Assembly: GCA_947495295.1 (NCBI GenBank)
Contig: CANLYJ010000001.1
Span: 930,001-994,000 of the forward strand
Source: an uncultured Paracoccaceae bacterium
GTDB lineage: Bacteria; Pseudomonadota; Alphaproteobacteria; Rhodobacterales; Rhodobacteraceae
DNA: 64,000 bases
Direction of reading: 5' to 3'
Positions 32,135 to 40,222 of the stretch are shown one piece after another (position 1 is the stretch's first letter; each line of letters opens with the position of its first letter). Under the pieces are notes generated by a model. That model searched no databases. It worked only from the letters and a program-made list of their open reading frames with translations, and was not told the origin of the DNA. Position numbers and translations under genes: made by a program.

Positions 32135-32497
32135 TTATTTGCCATCCGCAGAAGCGACAGTGACGGGTACGAAACATCCCATGATCAGGCGTTTTTGATC
32201 AAAGGGAATACCCTGCGGCGGGTCAAAGCGCGGGTCTGTTGCCATGGCTTTTTCAACCGCGTTGACATGGGCCTTATCGGGCCATTTTTGCCAGGAAAAG
32301 ACGATTTTGTCGTCAGGCCCGGCATCGACGGCACGTCGAAAATCGGTGTGTTGGCCGTGGGGCACATTGTCTTCCCAGGCGTCGACGACCTCGAGGCAGC
32401 CATGTTCCAGCAATAGCTGCGCCGCCTGTCGCGACCAGTTTTCAAAGGCATCGCGTTTGGCAGTTGGCACAGGAATGACAAAGCCCACGACATACAT
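32135..32497 (-). CDS. DUF1428 family protein
   Basis: 120 residues. Soluble ferredoxin-like alpha/beta fold expected. Family features: MYVVGFVIPVPTAKRDAFE start, VVDAWEDNVPHG, KIVFSWQKWPDK, and KRLIMGCFVP at the end. Function unknown. It lies between cvpA and purF on the same strand, but a terminator separates it from cvpA. Confidence 0.88.
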   Translation of the reverse strand: MYVVGFVIPVPTAKRDAFENWSRQAAQLLLEHGCLEVVDAWEDNVPHGQHTDFRRAVDAGPDDKIVFSWQKWPDKAHVNAVEKAMATDPRFDPPQGIPFDQKRLIMGCFVPVTVASADGK

Positions 32498-32540
32498 GAT
32501 CGGCCCTCACTTTAGGGAAAGGATACATCATTTAGGGACA

Positions 32541-32575
32541 ATAAAAATGGCCACCCCGGGGTCGCGATGGCCATT
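32541..32575 (-). terminator. Rho-independent terminator after cvpA
   Basis: On the minus strand AATGGCCA (32575-32568) and TGGCCATT (32553-32546) form a stem around a GC-rich 14-nt loop, followed directly by TTTATTG. It lies 20-54 bp downstream of the cvpA stop. Confidence 0.8.
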
Positions 32576-32594
32576 CTACGTTCTGTAGCGTCGG

Positions 32595-33158
32595 TTATTC
32601 GGTTGGTGCGCCGCAAGTCCCAACAAGCTGCTGATACTGCTCTGTGATCCAGCCGAGCGCCTGTTCGGGGTTCTGATCCTCGATCTGGCCGGTCAGTTGG
32701 GCAAAGACTCTGGCAGAGCGGCTATCGTCAATCATCGCCACTTGCTGGCTGGCGAAAATCGTGTCGTAGACAAAGAATGCAACAGCAATCAACAGGATGC
32801 CCCGGAAGACACCGAAGAGGAACCCGAGCCCCTGATCAACGCCGCCAAGCGCCGACCGCTGTACGACGCTGGAAAAGAGTGGCGTAAAGATCGACACAAC
32901 CACCAGCGCCACCGCAAAAACGGCGGCAAAGGCGGCGATGATCGCCAATTCGCAGCTATCGCCGATGAAACCGCCAATGACCGGGACTTGTCGCACCAGC
33001 GGCTCGACCTGATCGGCAAAAATGAATGCGATGATTGTCGCACCGATCCAGCCAACGATAGCCATCGCTTCGCGCACGAAGCCGCGGCTATAGGCCAGCA
33101 CCCCTGACAAAATAACGATAAATGCGACACCTGCGTCGACCAGTGTGAAACCTTCCAT
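32595..33158 (-). CDS. cvpA: CvpA family membrane protein
   Basis: 187 residues, four membrane segments with the family start (FTLVDAGVAFIVILSGVLAYSRGF, quoted in part) and GGVDQGLGFLFGVFRGILL. In E. coli it is required for colicin V production; its general role is envelope-related. ATG 33158 with AGGAG seven bases upstream is chosen over an earlier frame start at 33209, which would overlap radA. It follows radA by 22 bp. Confidence 0.92.
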   Translation of the reverse strand: MEGFTLVDAGVAFIVILSGVLAYSRGFVREAMAIVGWIGATIIAFIFADQVEPLVRQVPVIGGFIGDSCELAIIAAFAAVFAVALVVVSIFTPLFSSVVQRSALGGVDQGLGFLFGVFRGILLIAVAFFVYDTIFASQQVAMIDDSRSARVFAQLTGQIEDQNPEQALGWITEQYQQLVGTCGAPTE

Positions 33159-33180
33159 GGTCCGTCTCCTGTCTTCGACG

Positions 33181-34545
33181 CTAACCTGCGCCAAATACCT
33201 CTTCAACAAATCCGGCGAGGTCTGTCGCGCTGCGCAGGCCCAATCCGGTCACCGCTGGCTGTTTTGCCTGTTGCGGTATGATCGCCGTGGTAAAACCAAG
33301 TTTCTGGGCTTCTTTCAATCTATTTTCCGCCTGAACCACCGGACGCAACGCACCCGATAGGCTGATTTCCCCGAAGACGACGGCGTCTTTTGGCAATGCG
33401 GCATCCTCTCTGGCTGACACGAGAGCTGCGGCAACGGCCAAGTCTGCACCCGGTTCAGAAATGCGCAAACCCCCAGCAACGTTGAGGTATACGTCCAATC
33501 CGGCGAAGGGGACACCGCAGCGCGATTCCAATACTGCGAGGATCATTGCGAGCCTGCCGCCATCCCATCCGACGACCGATCGGCGCGGTTGGCTGTGTGG
33601 CGAAGGTGCCACAAGTGCCTGTATCTCGCACAGCATCGGGCGCGACCCTTCGATGCCAGCAAAGACGACCGACCCGGGGGCAGGGGTGCCCCGTTCGGAT
33701 AGGAACAGGGCAGAGGGATTCTTGACCTCTGCCAGCCCTTTGCCTGTCATTTCAAAAACACCGATTTCATCTGCCGGGCCGAACCGGTTCTTGACCGACC
33801 GGAGAATGCGGAATTGGTGGCCGCGCTCACCCTCGAAATAGAGCACGGTATCAACCATATGTTCGACGACCCGGGGTCCGGCAATCGCGCCTTCCTTGGT
33901 CACGTGGCCCACCATGACCACGGCCATCCCGTTGCGTTTGGCAAAGGTGGTCAGCTCATGCGCGGAGGACCGGACCTGCGACACGGACCCCGGGGCGCTG
34001 TCCACATTGTCGGCCCACATGGTCTGGATGGAGTCGATGATCGCCAGATCCGGCTTTTCTGCCTCAAGCGTGGTCAAGATATCGCGAAGGTTGGTTTCGG
34101 ACGCGAGCCTCACGGGGCTTTTTTCCAATCCCAATCTTCGGGCGCGCATTTGCACCTGTGCGTTCGACTCTTCACCAGAAATATAAATAACTTTCAGTCC
34201 ATTACGCGCAAATCTTGCAGCAGCCTGCAACAAGAGTGTGGACTTGCCGATGCCCGGATCACCACCAACCAGAAGGGCGGATGCCTTGACCAGCCCACCG
34301 CCCAACACGCGGTCCAATTCTCCAACGCCGGCGGTTGTCCGGGGCGGTTCCTTTTCCTGGGTTTCCAGATCGGTCAGGGGGATTGGCTTGCCACGTAGCG
34401 CGCCCAGCGATTTGCCCTTGGGCCCGCTGGAAAGGGCTTTGCTTTCGGTGATCGTGTTCCATGCCTGACAGGCATCACATTGCCCCGACCATTTTTGAGA
34501 GGACGCACCACATTCGGAACAGACGTAGGATGGATCTTTGGCCAT
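33181..34545 (-). CDS. radA: DNA repair protein RadA
   Basis: 454 residues. N-terminal C4 zinc motif (YVCSECGASS...CDACQAW), RecA-like core with Walker A GGDPGIGKSTLL, the RadA-specific KNRFG, and a C-terminal Lon-protease-like domain without the catalytic Ser-Lys function. It promotes branch migration in recombination. ATG 34545 (MAKDPSYVC) follows AAGGTG and is preferred over 34563. Confidence 0.96.
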   Translation of the reverse strand: MAKDPSYVCSECGASSQKWSGQCDACQAWNTITESKALSSGPKGKSLGALRGKPIPLTDLETQEKEPPRTTAGVGELDRVLGGGLVKASALLVGGDPGIGKSTLLLQAAARFARNGLKVIYISGEESNAQVQMRARRLGLEKSPVRLASETNLRDILTTLEAEKPDLAIIDSIQTMWADNVDSAPGSVSQVRSSAHELTTFAKRNGMAVVMVGHVTKEGAIAGPRVVEHMVDTVLYFEGERGHQFRILRSVKNRFGPADEIGVFEMTGKGLAEVKNPSALFLSERGTPAPGSVVFAGIEGSRPMLCEIQALVAPSPHSQPRRSVVGWDGGRLAMILAVLESRCGVPFAGLDVYLNVAGGLRISEPGADLAVAAALVSAREDAALPKDAVVFGEISLSGALRPVVQAENRLKEAQKLGFTTAIIPQQAKQPAVTGLGLRSATDLAGFVEEVFGAG

Positions 34546-34591
34546 GTTCACCTTTTGGCCCAATTCGGCCCAAACGGCAATGGCCAGAATT

Positions 34592-34623
34592 GCATGGCCG
34601 CACAGGGGAATGCGCGGCCATGC
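34592..34623. other. Perfect 10-bp hairpin between aqpZ and radA
   Basis: GCATGGCCGC (34592-34601) and GCGGCCATGC (34614-34623) with a 12-nt loop, starting 11 bp past the aqpZ stop. No T-run follows on the minus strand, so it may be an RNA-stabilising or attenuating structure rather than a terminator. Confidence 0.55.
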
Positions 34624-34633
34624 TTCTCAGGCA

Positions 34634-35323
34634 TTATGACTGCTCGTCAGCATCCAATATACCCGATTTGAAAAGAAGACCGGCGGCCACAGCGCCGATG
34701 ATGGGGGCCACGATGAACAGCCATAGCTGGGCAATCGCGGTGCCGCCTGCGAACAAGGCCGGGCCAAATGACCGGGCGGGGTTCACGGAAACGCCGGTAA
34801 TGTTGATCCCGACAAGGTGGATGACCACCAGCGCCAAACCAATCGCCAGACCCGCGAATTGCGCAGGTACGTTTGCCCCCGTGGCCCCAAGGATCACAAC
34901 CATGAACAGGAAAGTTGCAACAACTTCAAAGACAAAGGCGGCGAACATGTTGTATTCACCAAGATACCCGGCACCCCATCCGTTCTGACCCAAACCATTC
35001 ACAGAAACTGCGTAATCCGCCTTGCCGGTTGCAATCATCAGCAGGATGGCAGCCGCCGCGATGGCACCGGCCATTTGTGCGATGATGTATTTGATGGCTT
35101 CGTTCATCTGCATGCGCCCGGCGGCAACTGCCCCAAGCGATACCGCAGGATTGATGTGACAACCCGAAACCGGCCCGATCGCGTAAGCCATGCCGATCAG
35201 TGCCAGACCAAAAGCAAAGCTGATCCCGGTCAGCCCGATATCCGCCCCTGCAATAACCGCCGACCCGCAGCCAAACAGGACAAGGGTGAAGGTGCCGATG
35301 AACTCAGCAACTTGTTTTTTCAT
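34634..35323 (-). CDS. aqpZ: Aquaporin Z family water channel
   Basis: 229 residues, six membrane helices and both NPA half-helices (SGCHINPAVS and GVSVNPARS). Arg after the second NPA and His in the selectivity region (VIHLVGI) match water-selective AqpZ rather than glycerol facilitators. RBS GGAG nine bases before the ATG. Located between pqiA and radA; both gaps are under 90 bp. Confidence 0.95.
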   Translation of the reverse strand: MKKQVAEFIGTFTLVLFGCGSAVIAGADIGLTGISFAFGLALIGMAYAIGPVSGCHINPAVSLGAVAAGRMQMNEAIKYIIAQMAGAIAAAAILLMIATGKADYAVSVNGLGQNGWGAGYLGEYNMFAAFVFEVVATFLFMVVILGATGANVPAQFAGLAIGLALVVIHLVGINITGVSVNPARSFGPALFAGGTAIAQLWLFIVAPIIGAVAAGLLFKSGILDADEQS

Positions 35324-35399
35324 AATTTTTCTCCAATTTCCTGGCGGGATAGGGCCGTAAGTCCGACCGCCAAAAAAGGGGAAAAATCTGCTTAACGCA

Positions 35400-35846
35400 T
35401 CAGGATTGCGCCTGGGCCTTTGGTGTCAGCGCCGAGATCACGATAGAGGTAAGGATGCAGGCGGTGAACATATAAAGCCCCCAACCGGTTTCGACTTTGC
35501 CGACGCCCACGCCTTTGAAAACGACGATGTAAAGCGCGATCAGAAACACGTCAACCATTGCCAGTTTTCCAATCCACGACAAAGCAGGTAAAGTTTTTTC
35601 TTTCAACAGGTTAAAGTGAACGAGCGCGAGGCCGATGGTTTTCAGATAGGGTGCGAAAAGCGCAAAGGCGGTGACCAGAAGCGCCAAGGCGACGTCGCTT
35701 TTCCAAAGGCTTTGCATGCCAGAAATGACGCTGATTTCGCTGAGCCCGAACAGCGGCAAAAGACCTGCGCGCATCAATGGGGCGAACCATGCAATTGGAA
35801 ACAGGATCAAAAGTGACAGATTGGCGATGCGCAGAACATTTAACAT
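35400..35846 (-). CDS. Paraquat-inducible protein A (PqiA) family membrane protein, short form
   Basis: 148 residues with four hydrophobic segments, a single PqiA domain (E. coli PqiA has two and is ~417 residues). Family pieces: MQSLWKSDVALALLVTAF and GKLAMVDVFLIALYIVVFK. ATG 35846 is favoured over 35882 because the family begins near MLNVLRIANL. PqiA proteins are linked to envelope lipid transport with MCE partners; none are here. It lies 60 bp after alr. Confidence 0.85.
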   Translation of the reverse strand: MLNVLRIANLSLLILFPIAWFAPLMRAGLLPLFGLSEISVISGMQSLWKSDVALALLVTAFALFAPYLKTIGLALVHFNLLKEKTLPALSWIGKLAMVDVFLIALYIVVFKGVGVGKVETGWGLYMFTACILTSIVISALTPKAQAQS

Positions 35847-35906
35847 GGAAAACCTTAAAGAAGTCTGTGCGTTACGTGGCAACCCTGTTTCGCGATTACA
35901 AGGGCA

Positions 35907-36944
35907 TCACTTGCCAAAGGTTTTGCGATTGTAGCGACCGCCAAGCTGGGTCAGCACCTCGTAACCGATTGTTTTTGCGGCGGTGGCCAGATCGTCAACA
36001 GTTTGTTGCGGGCCGATCAGGGTCAGCTTTGACGGTATGTCGTCAAGGTCCGTGACATCAACGGTCAGCAGGTCCATGGAGACCCGCCCGATCACCGGAC
36101 AAGGCTGTTTATCGTGATAAAGCGTCGCCTTGTCTGACAGGATGCGAAAGATCCCGTCGGCGTAACCGCCTGAAACTGTTGCCACTTTTGAGGGTCTGTC
36201 AGCCTGCCAGGAATTGGCGTAGCCCACAACCTCGCCCGCTGCCACATCGCGCACCTGGATCACAGGCAAGTCCAGTTCGATGGTGGCGGCCGCTTGTTCA
36301 AACGGCATCCCGCCGTAAAGCCCGATACCGGGGCGGGTCAGGTCGAAGTGGTATTCGGGACCAAGCAAGATGCCACCCGTGGCCGCCAGTGATCTGGGCG
36401 CACTGATCCCGTCCGTCATTTTCTTAAAGTTATCAAGCTGATAAGGGTTCATTGGGTGGTCAGGTTCATCAGCGCAAGCCAGATGCGACATTACCAATGT
36501 CGGATGCTGGGCAAGGGCCAGTTCGGCCACGGCCGCCCATTCCTGCAATTCCATCCCCAGCCGGTTCATGCCAGTGTCCAGTTGCACCCCGAACCGATGG
36601 CCGGGCAGCACTTCGAAATGGTGGGTCAGTTGATCGACCGAGTTTAGCATCGGGGTCAGATTGAGTTCGCGGATCAGGTCTGTGTCACCCTTCATATGCC
36701 CGGAAAACACTGAAATATCTGGTTTTTCACCCAGTTCTGCACGGATTGGCACGGCCTCTTCGGCGACGGCGACAAAGAACTGACGGACCCCGGCCTTGAA
36801 CAGGGCCTTGGCCACATTCGCGGCCCCCAGACCATAGCCGTCTGCCTTGACCACGGCGGCGGTTTTGCAAGCTGTCATGCCGTCAAGCGCGCGCCAGTTG
36901 GCGACGACGGCGTCAAGATCGATTGTCAGGCGTCCGGTTCCCAT
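35907..36944 (-). CDS. alr: Alanine racemase
   Basis: 345 residues. PLP-dependent conversion of L- to D-alanine for peptidoglycan. PLP lysine in [11 protein letters not shown] near residue 33, second catalytic Tyr in [10 protein letters not shown], Arg/Met region [16 protein letters not shown] preceded closely by AAGGAC. It heads the alr-pqiA run. A 281-bp divergent gap to the sterol-desaturase gene holds only a short imperfect direct repeat (GCAAAGCGT twice near 37077 and 37099). Confidence 0.95.
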   Translation of the reverse strand: MGTGRLTIDLDAVVANWRALDGMTACKTAAVVKADGYGLGAANVAKALFKAGVRQFFVAVAEEAVPIRAELGEKPDISVFSGHMKGDTDLIRELNLTPMLNSVDQLTHHFEVLPGHRFGVQLDTGMNRLGMELQEWAAVAELALAQHPTLVMSHLACADEPDHPMNPYQLDNFKKMTDGISAPRSLAATGGILLGPEYHFDLTRPGIGLYGGMPFEQAAATIELDLPVIQVRDVAAGEVVGYANSWQADRPSKVATVSGGYADGIFRILSDKATLYHDKQPCPVIGRVSMDLLTVDVTDLDDIPSKLTLIGPQQTVDDLATAAKTIGYEVLTQLGGRYNRKTFGK

Positions 36945-37225
36945 GCCGTCCTTTTGGCAGGGGGCGCGGCGGGCGGCAAGAGGTTAACGGCACGCGCGCT
37001 GTTTGCTGCGTGCGGCATGGGGTTGGATACCCGTACAAGGTTAATTTCTTTGTTTTGCTGGTTCTTGTCCGGTCTGCAAAGCGTCGGCGACACGTCGGCA
37101 AAGCGTATGGCACCGATTGCGCGAATCCCCTAATAAACACAGCGCGCGGTGCCATAGGGTTAACTTATGCCATTTTGTCGCCCGCATTGTGCTGTTAGAC
37201 AACGCTAAACAGTCCGGAGGTCGCT

Positions 37226-38377
37226 TTGCGTATTCTGCAAAAAGTTATCACACAGCTGGAAACCCCCCGAGATGAACGGCCCCTTGGCAGTGGCTGGCTG
37301 TCGGGTGCCTTGGCGTTGCTGGCGTCGATTGCGGGGTTGCTGATCGTCCTTTTGCGGTGGTTCCCCGAGACCCTTTCCTACCCCGAGATTGCGTTTATTC
37401 AGGATAGCGGTGTGGTGACTGCATTTTTGCGGTTCACCCTGTTGGCCGGTTATGCGCTGTCGCTTCTCAGCCTGATCCTGAGTGCGCGCAAATCGCTGGG
37501 TTGGACGGCGCTGGCAATTTCCGTGATCGCATCCTTGATGGCCACGACCCAGCCGCAGATCGCGGGCGACGCACCGCAAAGTTTCTATTTCGGCCTTGAT
37601 TACTTCATCATCAACGTGCTGATCGTTGGCTTTCTGTTTGTTCCGTTGGAACGGTTTTTCCCCGCCCGTGGTGAACAAACCGTGTTCCGTGAGGAATGGC
37701 AGGAGGATATGTTTTATTACCTTGTCAGTTCCATGCTGGTGCAAATCCTTGGCTTTATCACGCTGGCGCCGTCCAACTATGTGAATGCGCAGGTTCCGTT
37801 GGATGATGTGCGCATCTACATCGTCAATCTGCCATTCTGGTTGCAGGTCGTGATCATCATGATGGCCACGGATTTTGTGCAATATTGGGTGCATCGGGCG
37901 TTTCATACATTTCCCGTGCTGTGGCGGTTTCATGCGATCCATCATTCCACCAAAAAGATGGACTGGCTGGCTGGTGCGCGGATGCATTTCATGGAGATCG
38001 CCGTGCTGCGCAGCCTGACAGCTGTGCCGATGTTTACCTTGGGTTTCGACCCTGCGGCCATTCAGGGATATCTGCTGATCGTCTATTTTTATTCCAGCTT
38101 TATCCATGCCAATATCGGCTGGAAGCTGGGCTTTGTTGAGCGGTTTCTGGTGACGCCCCGGTTTCATCATTGGCACCACGGGTCGGATCGTGAGGCGATT
38201 GACATCAACTATGCCTCGCATTTTCCGATCTATGACTGGTTATTCGGCACCCATCATTTGCCCGAGGATAAATGGCCGGAGGATTACGGCGTCGTCGGCG
38301 ATACTGTGCCGCGCGGTTACTGGCGGCAGTTTGTGTATCCGTTCCTGAAGCCCAAGAAGAACGAACCGGCGGAATAA
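37226..38377 (+). CDS. Sterol desaturase / fatty acid hydroxylase family membrane protein
   Basis: 383 residues. Two to three N-terminal helices form an extra membrane domain, then the family core with di-iron histidine clusters HRAFH, HAIHH and HHWHH. Members insert oxygen into lipid substrates; here the substrate is unknown (carotenoid, hopanoid or fatty acid are all possible). TTG start at 37226 with CGGAGG six bases upstream; no nearby ATG. The stop is followed at once by a three-hairpin array. Confidence 0.88.
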   Translation: MRILQKVITQLETPRDERPLGSGWLSGALALLASIAGLLIVLLRWFPETLSYPEIAFIQDSGVVTAFLRFTLLAGYALSLLSLILSARKSLGWTALAISVIASLMATTQPQIAGDAPQSFYFGLDYFIINVLIVGFLFVPLERFFPARGEQTVFREEWQEDMFYYLVSSMLVQILGFITLAPSNYVNAQVPLDDVRIYIVNLPFWLQVVIIMMATDFVQYWVHRAFHTFPVLWRFHAIHHSTKKMDWLAGARMHFMEIAVLRSLTAVPMFTLGFDPAAIQGYLLIVYFYSSFIHANIGWKLGFVERFLVTPRFHHWHHGSDREAIDINYASHFPIYDWLFGTHHLPEDKWPEDYGVVGDTVPRGYWRQFVYPFLKPKKNEPAE

Positions 38378-38378
38378 A

Positions 38379-38451
38379 GCAGACTTTCACCGAAAGTCTG
38401 CCTGCAAATCCTCATTGAGGATTTGACGCCAATGTCTGTGTCAGACATTGG
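38379..38451. repeat. Tandem array of three small hairpins (array 1)
   Basis: Hairpin 1: arms GCAGACTTTC and GAAAGTCTGC, loop ACC (38379-38401). Hairpin 2: arms CAAATCCTC and GAGGATTTG, loop ATT (38405-38425). Hairpin 3: arms CCAATGTCTG and CAGACATTGG, loop TGT (38429-38451). All stems are perfect and the starts are ~25 bp apart. It follows the sterol-desaturase stop, and hairpin 3 overlaps the 3' end of the convergent aldo/keto reductase gene. A related pair is at 60684-60729. Confidence 0.9.
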
Positions 38452-39415
38452 GCCTGCCGAGGATGGTTTCGATCTCGTCCATTTGTGTCTGTGTCAGCGG
38501 CCCATGAACCAGCGCGCCGCAAAGATCGGTCACCTGTTCGGGTGTCCGAAACCCAGGGATCGGCATCGCGTTGGGCGTGCGCGCCCAAAGCCAAGCGAGC
38601 GCGCCTTGCGCCAGCGTCCGCCCCTCCGACCGTAACGTTTCGCGCACAGCATCAAGTTGGCTGAGATAGGCATCAGTGATTTTCCCATCTTTGAAGTAGT
38701 CTTGCCAGCCCGGGTTGCTGCCGCGTATCTCGTCCTTGCTAAACTGCGTGTTTGCGTCGTATTTGCCACCAAGGACCCCCATTGCAAGAGGGGAGCGGAT
38801 CAGCGACAGCAGGTTTGTGTCTTCGATGACGGGCACAATTTGCTCTGCAGGTTTCAGAACGTTCATCGCGTGTTCGATGGTTGTGAAACCTGGATGATCG
38901 GCAAAGGCGCGGGCGCTTTCGGGGATGTCTGTTGACCATCCATAGGCCCCGATGACCCCCTGATCGTACAACGTGGCAAGCATGTCGAACGTTGGTCTCG
39001 CGTCGGCGATGGGCAGTTCATTGTTGTGATGAAGCACCAGGTCAATCTGGTCGCGCCCCAGCCGTTTGCGCGAGGCATCAATGCTTTGGCGTATGACCGC
39101 CGGGTCGGTGATCGGCCCGACCAGTTGTTTGGTTTCGGTATCGATTTCAAGGCCAATCTTGGTGGCGATGGCGACGTCGGGGCAGTTTTTAAGCGCGTCG
39201 CCCAACACGATTTCGGAATGTCCGCAGCCATAGGCCTGAGCGGTGTCGAAATGCATGATACCGTGGTCGCGTGCGGCGGCGATGGCCGCGCGAGAGACGT
39301 TATCATCAATCTCGCCCCAGCCGACAGCGCGTCCGTCCATGAAGAATGGTCCGCCAATGGCCCAGCAACCAAGGCCAAGCGTGGGTTTTTGAAAAGTGGT
39401 ATTGAAATCAGCCAT
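38441..39415 (-). CDS. Aldo/keto reductase
   Basis: 324 residues, TIM barrel. LGLGCWAIGG start, HFDTAQAYGCGHSE with catalytic Asp and Tyr, Lys in IATKIGLEI, His in LVLHHNNELP. NADPH-binding C-terminal region includes ALAWLWARTPNAMPIPGFRT. Substrate unknown. ATG 39415 overlaps the end of the merR gene by 8 bp, so the two are coupled; the earlier frame start at 39574 is inside merR and rejected. Confidence 0.92.
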   Translation of the reverse strand: MADFNTTFQKPTLGLGCWAIGGPFFMDGRAVGWGEIDDNVSRAAIAAARDHGIMHFDTAQAYGCGHSEIVLGDALKNCPDVAIATKIGLEIDTETKQLVGPITDPAVIRQSIDASRKRLGRDQIDLVLHHNNELPIADARPTFDMLATLYDQGVIGAYGWSTDIPESARAFADHPGFTTIEHAMNVLKPAEQIVPVIEDTNLLSLIRSPLAMGVLGGKYDANTQFSKDEIRGSNPGWQDYFKDGKITDAYLSQLDAVRETLRSEGRTLAQGALAWLWARTPNAMPIPGFRTPEQVTDLCGALVHGPLTQTQMDEIETILGRPNV

Positions 39416-39785
39416 CTGAGGCATCCTTTCTCTTGCGATAGATCTGGATTTTATGCCGAAGGTAGACCTCGCATGCGTCAAGCTCTGCGCGTCGCTCTGC
39501 CAGTGTTTGCGCATGTGCTTCGAGCAGCGCCAGCCGGATCGCCTGTTGGCCGGGGCTGTCGCTGTCGGCCGCATGGGCGGATTTGGCGAAGCGTTTCACA
39601 TCATCAAGCGGCATGCCGGTGACGCGCAGCCGTTCGAGCGTGGTCAGCCAGTTCACGTCATCGGCGCTGAATGTGCGCCAGCCACGCGCGTCGCGCCGGA
39701 TGGATGGCAACATGCCTGACTTTTCGTAAAACCGGATAGTGTCGTGGCTGAGCCCGGAATGGGTCGCGGCTTCGTTGATTCGCAT
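39408..39785 (-). CDS. MerR-family transcriptional regulator
   Basis: 125 residues. N-terminal winged HTH (INEAATHSGLSHDTIRFYEK) followed by the dimerisation helix; no Cys-rich metal site, so not a metal sensor of the MerR/CueR kind. Closest in style to NmlR/AdhR regulators that control reductases, here the coupled aldo/keto reductase. GGAGGAA precedes the ATG. A MerR-type promoter lies just upstream. Confidence 0.92.
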   Translation of the reverse strand: MRINEAATHSGLSHDTIRFYEKSGMLPSIRRDARGWRTFSADDVNWLTTLERLRVTGMPLDDVKRFAKSAHAADSDSPGQQAIRLALLEAHAQTLAERRAELDACEVYLRHKIQIYRKRKDASDG

Positions 39786-39807
39786 GGAAGTTCCTCCGAT
39801 GGCGATT

Positions 39808-39838
39808 GAGTTAGCCTATTGGAGTGACTCCAGGTCAA
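39808..39838 (-). promoter_or_regulatory. MerR-type promoter with 19-bp spacer and operator
   Basis: On the minus strand TTGACC (39838-39833) and TAACTC (39813-39808) are 19 bp apart, the over-long spacing typical of MerR-activated promoters. The palindrome TGGAGT-C-ACTCCA (39832-39820) fills the spacer. It is 23 bp upstream of the merR ATG and fits autoregulation of merR and the reductase. Confidence 0.75.
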
Positions 39839-39889
39839 GCGATTTTATTGCAGAGCAGCATGGCGGGCAGGCCGCGTCAGGCCTGCGCG

Positions 39890-40198
39890 CTAATTTAGCG
39901 GTTTGTCGGACTTCATCGCCCAGACATCGTTTTCCGCTTCGTTCCCGCGCGCCCCGATTTCTACCAGCAGGCGGGTTGTTGTTGCATGGTCGGCCCCGAC
40001 GATCCGCGCCAGCGTTTCGAGCTTGCGCCACTCCTTGCCGGGCGGTGGGTTTTCGAGCAGGTGTTTGAGGTCAGCCTTGCGCAGGTCATCCAGTGCTCTT
40101 TGGTTCTTTGTGTCGAGGTAGTGTTTGAACCAGATACTTCCGAGGCTGACGATTGCGCCTATGAAGACGCCGATAAAGCCCATGATGAAATCTGCCAT
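39890..40198 (-). CDS. Small membrane-anchored protein, unknown function
   Basis: 102 residues. One N-terminal helix (DFIMGFIGVFIGAIVSLGSI) then a soluble basic/helical region (LDTKNQRALDDLRKADLKHL). No family recognised. GGAGGAAAGC before the ATG supports translation. It is 24 bp downstream of dnaB and could be co-transcribed with it. Confidence 0.65.
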   Translation of the reverse strand: MADFIMGFIGVFIGAIVSLGSIWFKHYLDTKNQRALDDLRKADLKHLLENPPPGKEWRKLETLARIVGADHATTTRLLVEIGARGNEAENDVWAMKSDKPLN

Positions 40199-40222
40199 GC
40201 TTTCCTCCGGGCTAGTTGATGC

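Noticed and set aside
39416..39574. N-terminal extension of the aldo/keto reductase to 377 residues
   Set aside because: It lies wholly inside merR in another frame; the barrel starts at ATG 39415.
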